Below, piece after piece: positions 1-11,130 of a stretch of DNA of 64,000 nucleotides. The DNA comes from Sporothrix humicola. Its lineage: Eukaryota; Ascomycota; Sordariomycetes; Ophiostomatales; Ophiostomataceae. The DNA lies in assembly GCA_021396245.1 (NCBI GenBank), contig WNYE01000050.1:248001-312000 (forward strand). Reading direction: 5' to 3'. The position numbers were made by a program, and so were the translations under genes. The notes under the pieces were generated by a model. It was not told the DNA's origin and searched no databases. It saw only the letters and a list, made by a program, of their open reading frames with translations. The number at the start of each line of letters is the position of its first letter. The first letter of the stretch is position 1.

Positions 1-578
1 AAGATATCGATGTTGTTCACGAGCGGCTCCTACACCAGTTGCTAGAAAGTTCAAAACATGCCAACACCCTACGGGCGTTTACGTCGGCAGGCTTCGAGTC
101 GTCTATTACAGTGGCAGTCTAGTCCTGGCACAACGTGGACGCCTGGTCGGATGTGCTGGGGGGGTTGGAAAAAGTGCGCCAGCTAGGCTGTGCAGTCTTT
201 GTCCTCGCCAACGGTACCACTCGCCTGCAGCTGGACCTCGTCAAGTCGTGGGGGCTGCACCCCGTGGTGGACATGCTGTTCTCGAGCCAGCTGCTGGGCG
301 TGGCGAAACCGACCCCAGAAGTGTATAAGCGAGCACTGGACCTAGTCGGTATTGGCCGCGCCAACTCTAATCCGGCCCAGGCCGTCATGGTGGCTGCGCA
401 CGCCTACGATCTAAGAGCGACCAAGGGCGTTGGACTGCGGACGGTGTACATTCGGCGGTGGATGGACGATCTGGACGAGCCAGACGCTGCGTTGCTGGCG
501 CGGGAGAATGACGCTTACCTGCGCAACTTTGGAGGGCTAGTCGAGGTATTTCAGTCCCTGCAAACTGAAAAGTTATGA
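1..578 (+). pseudogene. haloacid dehalogenase-like hydrolase, 5'-truncated, with in-frame stop
   Basis: The readable C-terminal part (about 150 residues, from 123 to the TGA at 576-578) has HAD-type motifs in order: the FVLANGT segment (motif II), GVAKPTPEVY with the motif III lysine, and VAAHAYDLRATKGVGLRTVY (motif IV acidic region). This is the layout of type II (L-2-haloacid) dehalogenases, cytosolic enzymes that remove halide or act on phosphate esters; the actual substrate is unknown. The same frame stays open upstream from position 3 and its translation (DIDVVHERLLHQLLE...) also fits the family cap region, but it is broken by TAG at 120-122, exactly before the conserved SWHN-DAW segment. 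No GT-AG intron of normal length that keeps frame was found; the frame-keeping options start with poor donors at 12 or 15. The nucleophile Asp lies outside the window. The locus is therefore probably a pseudogene, or carries a sequencing error, or has an unusual intron. Confidence 0.6.
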
Positions 579-973
579 CTAAATATCAGTGTATTAGGGT
601 ATCAGGGAACCGAGGGTCCGGGTCTTTGGTCACTACTCATTGTACATCGGGCGCTTACAGGACATCATGTTAGCTCAACGCACTTACACAACGCGCACAG
701 TATACACTCATAATCTTGAACAGAGAAGAAACTCATGTACATGTAGTTTGAATACTCGATTGAAGAACAAGCGCACAAAATTATTAATTTTTGAAATGCG
801 GCTAGTTTAGTGATGAGAAAAAAAATCTTTCTTCGATGCTGTGAACTTTTTTCCTCGTCAACAACGCAAACTCTCACGAAAAGCTGCATCCACGGGGTGC
901 AGCTTCCGCTTCCTTTCTCCTTCCCACGATCACACACATCTAAATCAACCCTATCCCCACTCCCGCCTTCATC
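579..973. other. intergenic, 395 bp
   Basis: This stretch lies between two plus-strand genes. It holds the presumed 3' end of the dehalogenase-like locus and the promoter of the next gene. The 120 bp before the next ATG are pyrimidine-rich on the plus strand, as are the leaders of most genes in this window. No motif or RNA gene was recognised. Confidence 0.5.
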
Positions 974-2158
974 ATGGATTCCCTTCAGGACGAGGTGTCT
1001 CGCAACCCGTGGGCGGCCCCCATGCACGAGATTCCATCCATCACACTCAACGACACAAACGTCATCTTTAAAGGCGATGCATATCGCCTCGAGTACTTTA
1101 CCGGTTCCGCATCCGACGACAACGCTCCCGAAGGACACACCCAGTGGAACTCGGGCTCTGAGACGGACGTCGACAGCCTCCGCACGGGACGCAGCCGCTC
1201 GATTCGTCGCAGTGCCACTGTCATGGACGCCAACCGCACCAACTTTAGCCACGACTCGGGCTTTGGCGTTGTCGCGTCTCGCCGTTCTCGGTCCCGCTCC
1301 GAGTCCCCGCCGCCCGACCCGTACGCCCACATTGCCGTCTACCCGCAGCGTTTCCTCTTCAACTTTGACGATCCCCGCCACGACGTCGAGCATACCTTTG
1401 ACCGCGAACTCGTCCGCCAAGCGTGGACGGACCGTGAATGGAATAAGCAGGCCCGCGAGATGATGGATGCGCTCAAGCTCGTCATGGACAAGCCCGCCGA
1501 GATCGACGACGATTTTAATAGCGACGACGACGTCGACGACGTCGACGACGACGAGTACCGCGTCCGCAAGGACAAGCGGGCGCGCAAAACGACCGACGAG
1601 ATCCTCCGCAAATACGCCGCCTCTGCCCACGCCCGTTTGAAGAGACAGCAGGAGGAGCGCTGGGCCACGTGCGTCGACATCCTGTACGCCATCGAGGCCT
1701 TTGATCGCGGCATCATGTCCAAGAGCTTTGCCCTCCGCACGCTGTTTGGGCTGATGCAGCAAAACGGCGTCGACGCCTGCACGCCCGACTGTCCGTGTCG
1801 CTGCATCACAGTCCCTCCGCCTGCGTCTGTGTCCCAGGCCGAGTACGACTGCGCATTCAAGTCGACTGCGTCGGCCGTGCCCGATCCGCACCCGAATCTT
1901 CCGTTCGAGCACCCCACCTGGGACCCCGTCCTCAGCCTGTGCCAGACCATTGGCGAGTACACCGATCAGGCCGTCGCCGCCGCCCGCAACTACGCCACGC
2001 GCTTCGTGACGGCCTGCCGCCGCGCCAAGGCGACGTACGACGAGGAGCTTATCCACCGGCACTGGCGCCGGACCCGGCGCGTTGTGGCACAGGAGGTCGA
2101 GGAGTGGGACCAATACGGCGTCCGGCACACTTATCATATGGCGTATCTTCCTTTTTAA
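974..2158 (+). CDS. conserved-looking hypothetical protein, acidic, 394 aa
   Basis: An uninterrupted ORF begins with ATG in a good context (atcATGg) and has mostly C/G third positions, like the proven genes here. I do not recognise a family. The N-terminal third is polar and low in hydrophobics. A serine/arginine-rich patch (RRSRSRSESPPP) is followed by a segment with a possible conserved fold, a strongly acidic run (DDDFNSDDDVDDVDDDE) and a basic helix-prone region (KDKRARKTTDEILRKYAASAHARLKRQQEERW). Six cysteines cluster near residue 270-280 (CTPDCPCRC). There is no signal peptide and no membrane span. Composition suggests a nuclear or cytosolic protein, but no function can be assigned. A 490-codon open frame on the opposite strand is judged a shadow of this gene. 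Confidence 0.65.
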   Translation: MDSLQDEVSRNPWAAPMHEIPSITLNDTNVIFKGDAYRLEYFTGSASDDNAPEGHTQWNSGSETDVDSLRTGRSRSIRRSATVMDANRTNFSHDSGFGVVASRRSRSRSESPPPDPYAHIAVYPQRFLFNFDDPRHDVEHTFDRELVRQAWTDREWNKQAREMMDALKLVMDKPAEIDDDFNSDDDVDDVDDDEYRVRKDKRARKTTDEILRKYAASAHARLKRQQEERWATCVDILYAIEAFDRGIMSKSFALRTLFGLMQQNGVDACTPDCPCRCITVPPPASVSQAEYDCAFKSTASAVPDPHPNLPFEHPTWDPVLSLCQTIGEYTDQAVAAARNYATRFVTACRRAKATYDEELIHRHWRRTRRVVAQEVEEWDQYGVRHTYHMAYLPF

Positions 2159-2759
2159 GCTATTATTCTATGCAGGCTGCCGGATCGTTTTTTGTGTGCT
2201 CGCGTGCACAGCATGATACCCATTTGATTTTGAGTTTGAGATACCTATTTGATTTCTTGTCAAGTTCTCAGTGCAAGAGAACCTGTCTGCGTTTGGTAGG
2301 AGACCACGGGTGATCCAAAGTCACTCTTTACTCTTTAGTTATGATTTTGATGATTGGGTTAAAACAAATTGAACAAAAGATTGCTCCAACTCACGTATCT
2401 ACCCTTATTTGAATACCCAAAAGTACTTTAAGTTGTGGTCGTGTTGTCAACTTGTGCCAAGCAGACATCTCGTATTTGTTTATTCGACGAACACATTCCA
2501 TCCCGTATCACGGCGACATGCATGACATCAGATATTATCAATACGTTGGACAGTAGGATTGGTATCTCGATATCATGAAATGAAGATGGAAGAGGTTCTA
2601 GTCGGGATCATCGCCTATGTAAGTGAGATCCGAGATATGTACATCGACACATTCAAGGAGCTTCATATTCAAATCACGAATGACAAAATCATGTGCACTT
2701 TCATTTTTCAAAATCTCACAGTTATTATTATACCATTTTATGTGCAATATAAAAATAAA

Positions 2760-2890
2760 TTAAGTCTACTGAAGTGTACTTCAGTTTTTCTTCATAAATT
2801 ATTTTTCGACTATTTTTCGACAATTTTGTTAAAAACAAATTGAAATTTGTTCTAATGTTCCACCAACATGCTCTTATAGAACAGCTTGAA
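2760..2890. repeat. cluster of short inverted repeats in AT-rich island
   Basis: Three hairpin-capable units lie within 130 bp. ACTGAAG-tgta-CTTCAGT is at 2768-2785. AACAAATT-ga-AATTTGTT is at 2834-2851. A nested pair follows from about 2848 to 2883, with outer arms TGTTCTA/TAGAACA around inner arms ATGTT/AACAT. A direct repeat of TATTTTTCGAC is also present near 2799-2822. This could be a decayed mobile element or a folded 3' region; no terminal repeats or coding remnant were found. Confidence 0.45.
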
Positions 2891-5800
2891 ATTTTAAGTT
2901 TAACACCAAAAATCCAAAAAAGATACCACATCATTATTTCAAGTTTGATTATTGCTCTTTTCGTCAAAATTATTGAGTGGCCATGAAATATGTCACATAA
3001 CGGTCCTTTCGTACCATACGCGCAAAGCATGCATTGGAGCACACAGTTTACACAATTTACACATTTACACGGCATCGACCCTGCAGCACGCAACAGGCAC
3101 ATGGCCTGGGACGGGGATCGATCTTTGAATGATGAACTGGCAGCAGCCGTTCCTGCTGTGGTCGTGTCTTTGATGGGAAAAGGGGCAGATGGGCACGTGC
3201 CTTACATTTCACGTCGGACAACAGTGAGAAGAGACAGGAGGTAAGAGACAGTCGGCGTCGGCAGTCGCACGAATACCGAGACACCGTCTCGAGACAGAGC
3301 TGTCGGTGAGGGTACCAATTAGGCATAAGGCATCATCACGGGTTCTACGGAGTACACTTATGGATGCGCTTGATCCTGTACTGCGACCATTTTGCTGACA
3401 GCTGGTCTTTGCTTGAATGGATAATTTAGTAAGCTGACGGTGAGGGCATTTTACTGTTCTTCTGGTCTGTTTCGTGACAAGTCAAGATGGGGCCTACAAA
3501 TCAAATCTTACTCCCAACTTTATGTGATGGCCAACTATGCCTTTTTGCGACATCTTGCGACTGGTTGGGCATGAGATTTGGAGTGAAACTGGAAACGGGC
3601 GACTGTGACAGCAAAAAGCAAGAAATTTGTTGCCAATAGAAACATGACAGAAACGAAACCGCGTCTCAAGCAGCAAGTGCCGGCGGTCCACGCGTGGTTC
3701 CGAGATGGAGATGTTGACAATTTGAATTTGCGACCCGCAATATGGAAAGTCCACTGTCCCTACTGAACGTCGCTATCAACGATGGAATGTCACTGAGATT
3801 TGACCAATTTGATCACTGCCTCCGATTCTCGTCCCTGGCTAATTTTGTCTGCACCATATTGTCCACCGAGTCGTCCCACAACACCCACTATCGCATCCAC
3901 TTCAAGGTTTCCACATTGGAAATTTCATCATCGTGCTTCTCTCCCTCGTCTGAGTTTGTCTGTATTTGCTTTTGGCCCCCGTCTCGGCACATGCGCTTTT
4001 GAGGTTTGGGTGACTGAACTCCCGTCGTGCTCGAGTCTCTGGCGGTCCAGACTTCTTAAAGTCTAGGCCCTCTGGCCTCAAGCCCCCTCCCCTACTCCCG
4101 TAACTCTGTGCGTCCTCCCCCCTCTTTCCCTCGTTTTCACTCGCTCGCTTCGGTCTTGGCGGACCTTGGCATCCTGTGCTTTATTTCTTTATTTTGGTCA
4201 ACCACGACCCTGAAAGTTCGTGATTGAGAGGTGATGCGATTGAAATAAATTGGGGGCGACAAATAGCTCGAGAGATCTTTGAAGTGCACCGACAAAAGAT
4301 CATCTTTGCAGGCGCAAATTCTCTTCTTTGTCTTTGCCCAAACGTATAGGGACGCACAGGGATGCAAAACACTGGAGGCAATGGAGAAATGCAAGGACTG
4401 CAAGGAATCTGCACCAGCTCTAGAGAAACTGGAGAACTGCAGGGCCAAAGCAGGGAGTTCAGGGAGATTCTCAGGGAGCGCACAGGGTGCACAGGGAACT
4501 CTGCAAGGAACTCACCAAGGAAGACCAAGTTACAGGAAACGAACAGGAGTTGATCCATTCGAAATCTCGGCCCTTTCATCATCAAAAAGTCCCCTCGACA
4601 GATCCTCATCTTTCAAGTTGATTTAATTCTACTTGCCGCGGTCGCAGACATCGGCCGTACAGCCACAGTGTGTTGGGTTTGTCTTTGTCTGTGGCCTACC
4701 TTTTGTTGCCTGTCTGAGGCTTGTCCGCCGAAGCAGCCGTATCCTGCCTTTGACTCGTGCGATACGCTCAACACGAGAATTTCCCACTCGGGTAAGCAGA
4801 CAAAAGTGAGTGCGAGTTTCCGTTGAGCACATCATTATGAATATTAAGGATACTTGTTCGATGTACATTGTATTGTTACTTCGCTCGCTCTGAATTTGAG
4901 TTTTTGGCTCCTTCGGTCTTCCAGAAGGTAGAGAAAAAGGTCCTTTTTATCTTTGCCCGACAGCAGCGTCCTGTGGTAGCCCCCAATATCCAGGGCCCCC
5001 TGTCAATTTTAACCTCTTTGCTGTTTGGCCCGACTGTCCCCTGTCTTTTCACTAGGGCGGGCGTGGTAGGGCGGATACCGTTGTAAATTGACGCTCTTTG
5101 GTGCTTTCTGGCGCTCTCGCACTATTCTCTTTTCACTCAGGCTCGAGAAGAGGCTCTTGCACATGCAGGACGCACGACGACATCGTGTTGGTCGTGTTTG
5201 CGAGAGTCGAAAAAGCCGGGTTGCCAATCAGTCGAGTCTCGCGACACACTTTCCACTTGCTCACATCTTTTATTATTTTTGAACTTTGATACTTTGCGGA
5301 GGGCTGTGACCGTCCGTACGAATTTGCGAGTTCTTTGACTGCCGATCGCCACAAATGCAGGAGGGTAGCCACTAAAGCATCCCTCGCAGGCGCCTCAGAG
5401 TCGGTTAAAAGTGTCTTTTCATCCAAAATTGCGCCGTTTTTGTTGCGCGACCTCCCCATTTCCCTTTATCCCTTTCCATCTTTTTGACACTTTCCCCCTG
5501 AAATGGCGTCTGCGCCGCTGCGGCGTTCTGGGGAAAATGGGGATTGAAACGATATTGAAAGGAGCAAAATAACATCTACTAAAAGTCGTCCGTAATCCCG
5601 AAATGTGTAATAAGTAATCACGGCGATTGCCATTTCGTTCCAGTTCCTATCCTCCATCTCACCATCTCACCATCTCTCCACCAGCCTGGCCAGGCGATTG
5701 CAAATGTCACCGTAAGATGTCAGACGGCAAGGGCTGTAAAAGACAGGCCGAGGGGACCTCGTAAAAGTCGAGCCAATTCTTTTGTACCTACGTTCAAAAG

Positions 5801-6617
5801 ACGAGACGAATAACGAATAGCTGGTCAGATATGGGCCCACGCTCACGCTTTGAGGTGCCCCAAAAGAGGGACCAAAGAGCACCAAAGAGCACCAAAGACC
5901 ACGCCTTCCTTGTCTTGGCATCGTCAGCGAGGTGGTCGAGGACCTTTGGGCCTGGCCCACGGGCGTCTGTGAGTCTGGGCGCCTCGCATTGCTTGGCATT
6001 CTGCTTGCCCGAAATATCGTAGCGCCCACCTTACAGCGCCACCTCACAGCACTAAAGGGAGAACCCTCAGAACACTCAAAAACCGAAAAGATTCTCCCAG
6101 TGCAATTTAGAGCTTGTGGTTGCATTGAAGCTTAATCCTTCCACAGCCGGCACCCCTGTTCGTGATTTTTCATTTTGAGGTTGCCTTCTTGTCGTTTGTT
6201 TTTCAGTTCCCTTTTGTCCTCTCAAAGGCCAGAGTCTCTGTTCATCCCCTATCTCTGCAGTGATAGCATCGACATGCTGTAATTTTGGTGCATTGCCAGG
6301 CGATGTTGAATTTTGATCCTTCTTTTGATCCTCCTTTTTGAGTTCATCCCTCTGTTCCAGAAGGCAGTTCCACTCTTTTTATTCTTCGTTCCTTTTGCCC
6401 ACAAAAAATTACCCACATCTTTGCCCACATCTGCCCAGGTCGCTTGCCATTGACAGCGTTCACAAGTGTCCAAAGTGTCGATGGTCTCGAGACCATCCCC
6501 TCCATTGTCCCAGCTGTTGCAAGTACTTTTGAACCTTTACAGCCTTCACAGCCTCTTTGCCCACAATTATCTGCAACACCGTTGTCACAGACTTGGCTGT
6601 CGCAATGAGCAGTCTGG

Positions 6618-6641
6618 CAGTATCCCAGTATCCCAGTATCC
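6618..6641. repeat. (CAGTATCC)3 tandem repeat
   Basis: Three perfect head-to-tail copies of an 8-bp unit lie in otherwise unremarkable intergenic DNA. Confidence 0.85.
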
Positions 6642-8087
6642 AAGTCGGGTTGTGCCAGTCTGTCCCTGTCCATCCTGACAATCTTGGCTATGCCGTCATT
6701 TCACATTCCAGCGCATTCCAGTTTGTGTTGATCGTTGGCGGTGTTGTTTTGAGTTGTTTTGGGCTGGTTCGGTTGTTTTTGGTGCTCTTTTTTTTGTGGA
6801 TTGTTGTTGTCTCACCTTGGATGAGTCCGTTTGCGTCTGGACTCAAACCCTGTGTCAGTTCTCTTCTGTGTTCTGTATCTCGTTACACACTGCCAGTACC
6901 GAATTGCAATTGCATTCGCATTTGCACCTGCAGGCATCTCGGTTATGGTTTGTCCCTCGGTTTTCATCCCAACTTGAACGAAATCCTGCATCCTGTTCCT
7001 GTGCTTCCTTCCCTTCTCACCATTCTCACGCCTCATGCAACACCGTAAGATAACGAGTTCGCCGAATGGCCATAGACGGGAAATACTGTAATGTCTACAG
7101 AGTGCAGAATGTCGCTCCATCCTCCTGGATCCTGTGCTCCTTTCAATTGCTGTTCATCCCCTGATCCCCTATTGTCCCATTTTGTGCTCGTAGCGGGGAG
7201 AGATACTTCCTTCATCCCTGATGCTCACCATATTTTCCTATTCGGGCTTCCGTGTAAAATAAAATGCATTCAAGATGGTGACATTCTGGTTAAGCTCCGG
7301 GATAACTGTCCCCTTTCCGTCACAGTACGAGTGCGATACAATCTCGCCAAGGATGCCCAGACGTGGCACTGAGGCACTGTCTCCTGTGTCTTGTCACTTA
7401 CTGTCCCTTTACTTTTTCCACTGAAGCCTCTACAAAATGTACTTTCACTACTTTACCTTGCACCATTTGGACATGCCCCACCATTTTGGTTTCTGCTAAT
7501 TGAGAGGGAGCCGCATCTTGCCTAATTCGTTTTTATTTTGTACTATGCAAAAGGTTATCTTGAAGGACGGCCCACCGTCTGGCGCTGTTAGTGTGGCATG
7601 TCGTATGGCATGCATGCGAAGGGAGAGAACGAGAGACGAGAGGGATGCCGCCCACCCTCCATCACACCAATCACCCAATTCATCCTTTTGTCGAGTTTCT
7701 CACCACAAAGTCCACCCTGCATTTTGTGGCGTCTATGCCTATTTTATTTTGTGTGGTGTCTATCGTTTGTCCTTTTACGCCTTTTACGAGGTCTCGTCTT
7801 CCCTATCTTTGTATGTCTGCAGAAAAAGAGGCGTTTGCCGTCCCCATCCTCCCGTTTGCTGTGCCTCGTAGCTTGTAGTCTCGTGTATCGATTTGTCGTG
7901 TCGTCTCGTGTTTTCTGCATGCGCGTGGCATTCTTCCTTTTTTCTCTTCCCCTTCTATCTTCAGTCTCACACACTGACATTCCCCATCCTCATTCTTGTA
8001 CATTCCTCGTTCTCCAACCCGACGTTCTTGATCTCCCTTTCTTCAAACTTTGTTGTTCCTTGTTCCTTATTCCTCTTCAACATCGCC

Positions 8088-8102
8088 ATGGTCTGTCGGT
8101 GA
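8088..8102 (+). promoter_or_regulatory. possible uORF, MVCR*
   Basis: ATG in a strong context (cgccATGg) is followed by three codons and TGA. It would act on the acyltransferase only if the transcript starts upstream of it, about 1.1 kb before the main start. Confidence 0.25.
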
Positions 8103-9083
8103 ACTCTCTCGATACCCAACCCGTCGGTTATCTTTTTGGATTCCCGTCTCCCGTCTCCCGTCGTCCGCCCTTCCCTCCGTCTCAACTTTAACTCGGATTT
8201 CCAACTTGCTCGCAACTTTAACGCCTTCTAACGCTCGTCGACGCCTTCCGTCGACTCTCCCTTGCCCGCATTTTTGGAGACTTAGATTATCGGACATCTC
8301 TCTTTTCTTTGTTCTCTCACCGGCCCTGTCCGGCTGCAATCGACTACCTCATACCTTGTGTCAAAAGTCCCAAGATCGGCCCTTAGTCACCACCACCGTC
8401 GTTCCACACCTCGCCCACCTTGATCCACGCTCCAGTTCGTTGTCCTTCCCTGTCGACAAAACCCGAATACCCCCCCTCCCCTGTTTACGGATCGACGTTG
8501 CCTTGTCTTGGCCTTTTTCTTGACTTTCTTTCGTGCTTTGTTGCTTGTCAGTCGGCCAACGTTTTTGAGCTTTCTCTGCCGTCAGCCCTTTGTGTCCTCC
8601 ACACGTCCACTCGTTCTTACCTGTCACTCGCTTTCTTTCGTCTTTTACTTTCTTTCTTTTTCCTTTCCTCTTACATCCTTGACTTTACCTCTTCAACCCT
8701 CTCGCCATCTACGACACTCTTACAACAGCGCCCTCAACTTACCGTCTCACGACATCTTGCTGTGGATTGAACGGCAAGCACCCCTCGACGATACCACGGC
8801 ATTACCATTTCACTCCTCACTATTGACATCTCGCTACGAAACGGCCTCACTCGTTCGCCTACGGAGAAACATACCGAGAGACACCACTTAGAAAGACACG
8901 ACTGTCCAAGACCGACACAGACACAGACCGACTTGACCGACCTTGCACAAAAGACAACCGTCGCCGAATTTCACCAAGAGCGACTCTGCACTGACTGGGC
9001 TTGATTCGACGGCCCATCTCGACAAACATTTATACCGACGACATCCCGACGACATCCTGTCGACCGCCTCGACGACTCTCTCG

Positions 9084-9098
9084 ATGTATAGGCCATAG
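9084..9098 (+). promoter_or_regulatory. possible uORF, MYRP*
   Basis: This is a four-residue ORF ending 79 nt before the main ATG at 9178. Its short distance makes it likely to be in the mRNA. The context (tcgATGt) is moderate. Confidence 0.35.
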
Positions 9099-9177
9099 AC
9101 TATTGCCATCTTTTCATACGCTCGTTACGATACCAACAAACCATCTCATCAACATAACACACAACCCTCCACACACA

Positions 9178-11130
9178 ATGGCCAACGCCGCCCTCCGGGG
9201 CCTCCGGCGATGGGCGAGCAGCCAGATGCAGCCGCTGTACGACCAGCTGCCGACATCCGACCGGGGATTAGGACCCGACGAGGAAAAGGACAAGGACGTG
9301 GCCATGGAGATTGGCAGTGTCGGGAGCAGCAGCGGAAGTGGGAGCAGTGGAAGCAGTAGTGGCAGCAGCGACAGTCCACGAACAAGCGACTACTCCGACG
9401 TCCCGTCCGTACTCCGGTTTGGCCACGAGCGGACAGGCAGCGGCACCATCCGGCCAAGGTCACGGTTGATGGCGATTGTGTCGGCTTTGTTGGTGGTGCC
9501 ATTGCTGGTCATCCGCTTCGCATATCTGGTGTGGTTGATCGCGACAGCACCCTTCCGGAGGATAACACGGATATTCTTTCCTGGCGCATCAGCAACATCA
9601 ACCACTTCTCCGACGACCTCCTCCTGGCCCTCGACGTACGCCAAACTGGAAGAATTCCAGATCCTGGTGCCGTCCTTCCTCAAGCCCGTCGCCGCCGGCA
9701 CGCCGACAAAACGACTCCATCCGACGGCGTGGCTCGACGGCCTGCGCGGCGTTGCCGCCTTTTTCGTGGTCTGGCACCACGCCAGTCTGTTGTGGTTCGG
9801 CTGGCATCTGCACTCTGGTTATGGCAGCGCCGAGGGCGAGCGATACATTATGCAGCTCCCTTTCCTCCGTCTACTCATCAGCGGCCCACCGCATGTGGCC
9901 GTCTTTTTCGTCATTTCGGGCTACGCCCTCTCCTACAAACCGTTGCGCCTCTCCCGCCAAGGCCGCTTCAACGACGCCAGCGAGGCCATCAACTCGAGTA
10001 TCTTCCGAAGACACACCCGCCTCTTCCTCATGCCCGTCGCCGTGTCGTTTGTCGCCTGCATGATGACCTACCTCGACCTGTACGGCGCCAAGAACTGGAA
10101 GGGCGTGGCTCTGCCGAGCCGTCGTCCGCCGCAGGCCCATTCCTTCTATGGCCAGCTCGTCCACTGGCTCCGGTCGATCTGGCAGATCACTAACCCGCTG
10201 AGCAAGACGCTCAACCGCGGCGGCACGTTCATGTACGACCAGAACCTGTGGACACTGCCGGTCGAGTTTGACTGCTCGCTGGTGCTGTTTTTGTGCCAGG
10301 CGGCGTTCAACCGTCTGCGGCCGCGCATGCGGATGCTGTTCATGACCGTGGTCGCCTTCTTCGCCGTCATGTACACGTACTGGCAGCCCTTCCTCTTCAT
10401 GGTCGGCATGCTGATCTGCGACCTGCACTTTGAGCTCGAGGGTGTCGGTGCCCCGAAAAAGGAAAAGGAGACGCCCGCCCTCGAGAGCGCCGAATTCGAC
10501 ACCGTGTCCATCGGCCCATCACGGCCCACCCTCGGCCGCCGCATCCGCAATTTGGTGAGACGCATCCCGCACCCGACGGCCGCCTTCTTCGACCGCCACC
10601 GCACCTTTTTCGGCGTCTCCGCGTTCATCGTCGGTCTCTACATCCTGTCCATCCCCGACGCCGGCCACGGCGCCGCCAAGACGCCCGGCTATATTACTTT
10701 GGCCGCCTGGGCCCCGCGGTACCACAGGTCCAAGGGCGCGTTGGACGCCTGGTACATGCCCTGGGCCGCCACCATCATCGTCCTGGCCATTGATCGCACG
10801 CCCGCCCTGCAAAAGATCTTTATGCACCCCTTCCCGCAGTACCTGGGCTACATTAGCTTCTCCATGTACGTCCTGCACGGCACCGTCATCTGGACTATTG
10901 GCCACTGGACCGTCCGCAAGACCGTCGCCCTCTCCGGCTCGGCGAACCAATTCCAGTACGGCATCGGCATCTTCCTGTGCGCCATTGTCGTCTGGACCGT
11001 TATTGTCGTCCTGTCGGACATGGTCACGCGGACACTCGACAAGAAGGCCGTCGCCGTCGGGCACATGGTGTACAACAAGGTCATCCAAAAGGAAGAGCCC
11101 AAGGAGGTTCTCCCGACGCACCAGCAGTGA
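9178..11130 (+). CDS. acyltransferase-3 family membrane protein (OafA/NolL-like), 650 aa
   Basis: This is an intronless CDS. The first in-frame ATG (acacacaATGg) was chosen; the frame is open upstream to 9001 but has no other ATG. A Ser/Gly-rich, probably disordered N-terminus (residues 48-66) leads to a membrane span at about 97-123. The acyltransferase-3 core follows: LDGLRG (186-191), VVWHH (197-201, His as the candidate catalytic residue), then GPPHVAVFFVISGYAL (236-251) and a series of further hydrophobic segments to about residue 630. Family members transfer acyl groups from acyl-CoA to sugars or other acceptors at a membrane. In fungi these genes occur both alone and in secondary-metabolite clusters. 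Substrate and membrane are unknown. The nearest neighbour is the CYP505 gene 2.5 kb downstream, which is too weak a link to infer a pathway. Confidence 0.88.
   Translation: MANAALRGLRRWASSQMQPLYDQLPTSDRGLGPDEEKDKDVAMEIGSVGSSSGSGSSGSSSGSSDSPRTSDYSDVPSVLRFGHERTGSGTIRPRSRLMAIVSALLVVPLLVIRFAYLVWLIATAPFRRITRIFFPGASATSTTSPTTSSWPSTYAKLEEFQILVPSFLKPVAAGTPTKRLHPTAWLDGLRGVAAFFVVWHHASLLWFGWHLHSGYGSAEGERYIMQLPFLRLLISGPPHVAVFFVISGYALSYKPLRLSRQGRFNDASEAINSSIFRRHTRLFLMPVAVSFVACMMTYLDLYGAKNWKGVALPSRRPPQAHSFYGQLVHWLRSIWQITNPLSKTLNRGGTFMYDQNLWTLPVEFDCSLVLFLCQAAFNRLRPRMRMLFMTVVAFFAVMYTYWQPFLFMVGMLICDLHFELEGVGAPKKEKETPALESAEFDTVSIGPSRPTLGRRIRNLVRRIPHPTAAFFDRHRTFFGVSAFIVGLYILSIPDAGHGAAKTPGYITLAAWAPRYHRSKGALDAWYMPWAATIIVLAIDRTPALQKIFMHPFPQYLGYISFSMYVLHGTVIWTIGHWTVRKTVALSGSANQFQYGIGIFLCAIVVWTVIVVLSDMVTRTLDKKAVAVGHMVYNKVIQKEEPKEVLPTHQQ

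Larger units (their letters stand above)
2159..7900. other. gene-free block, about 5.7 kb
   Basis: No convincing gene was found. Open frames are short, lack family motifs and differ in composition from the real genes. The region is patchy: an AT-rich, hairpin-bearing island at about 2690-2990; mixed sequence with short purine repeats (CAGGGAG, TGCAAGG types) at about 4370-4530; and a (CAGTATCC)3 tract at 6618. No tRNA, rRNA or transposase remnant was recognised. Confidence 0.5.
7900..9177 (+). promoter_or_regulatory. pyrimidine-rich promoter/5' leader of the acyltransferase gene
   Basis: The plus strand is markedly rich in C and T from about 7900 to 8760 (runs such as ctcccttgcccgc and tttctttctttttcc). 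It then shifts to an A/C-rich segment just before the start codon. This is the usual look of filamentous-fungal core promoters and long 5' leaders. Two tiny upstream ORFs lie inside it. No clear TATA box was seen; the transcription start cannot be placed from sequence. Confidence 0.4.

Noticed and set aside
665..2137. 490-codon ORF on the minus strand opposite the acidic hypothetical gene
   Set aside because: It starts and ends with AT-rich translated junk, its composition (Val/Gly/Asp runs) is what the antisense of C-ending codons gives, and the plus frame has a proper ATG and coding bias.
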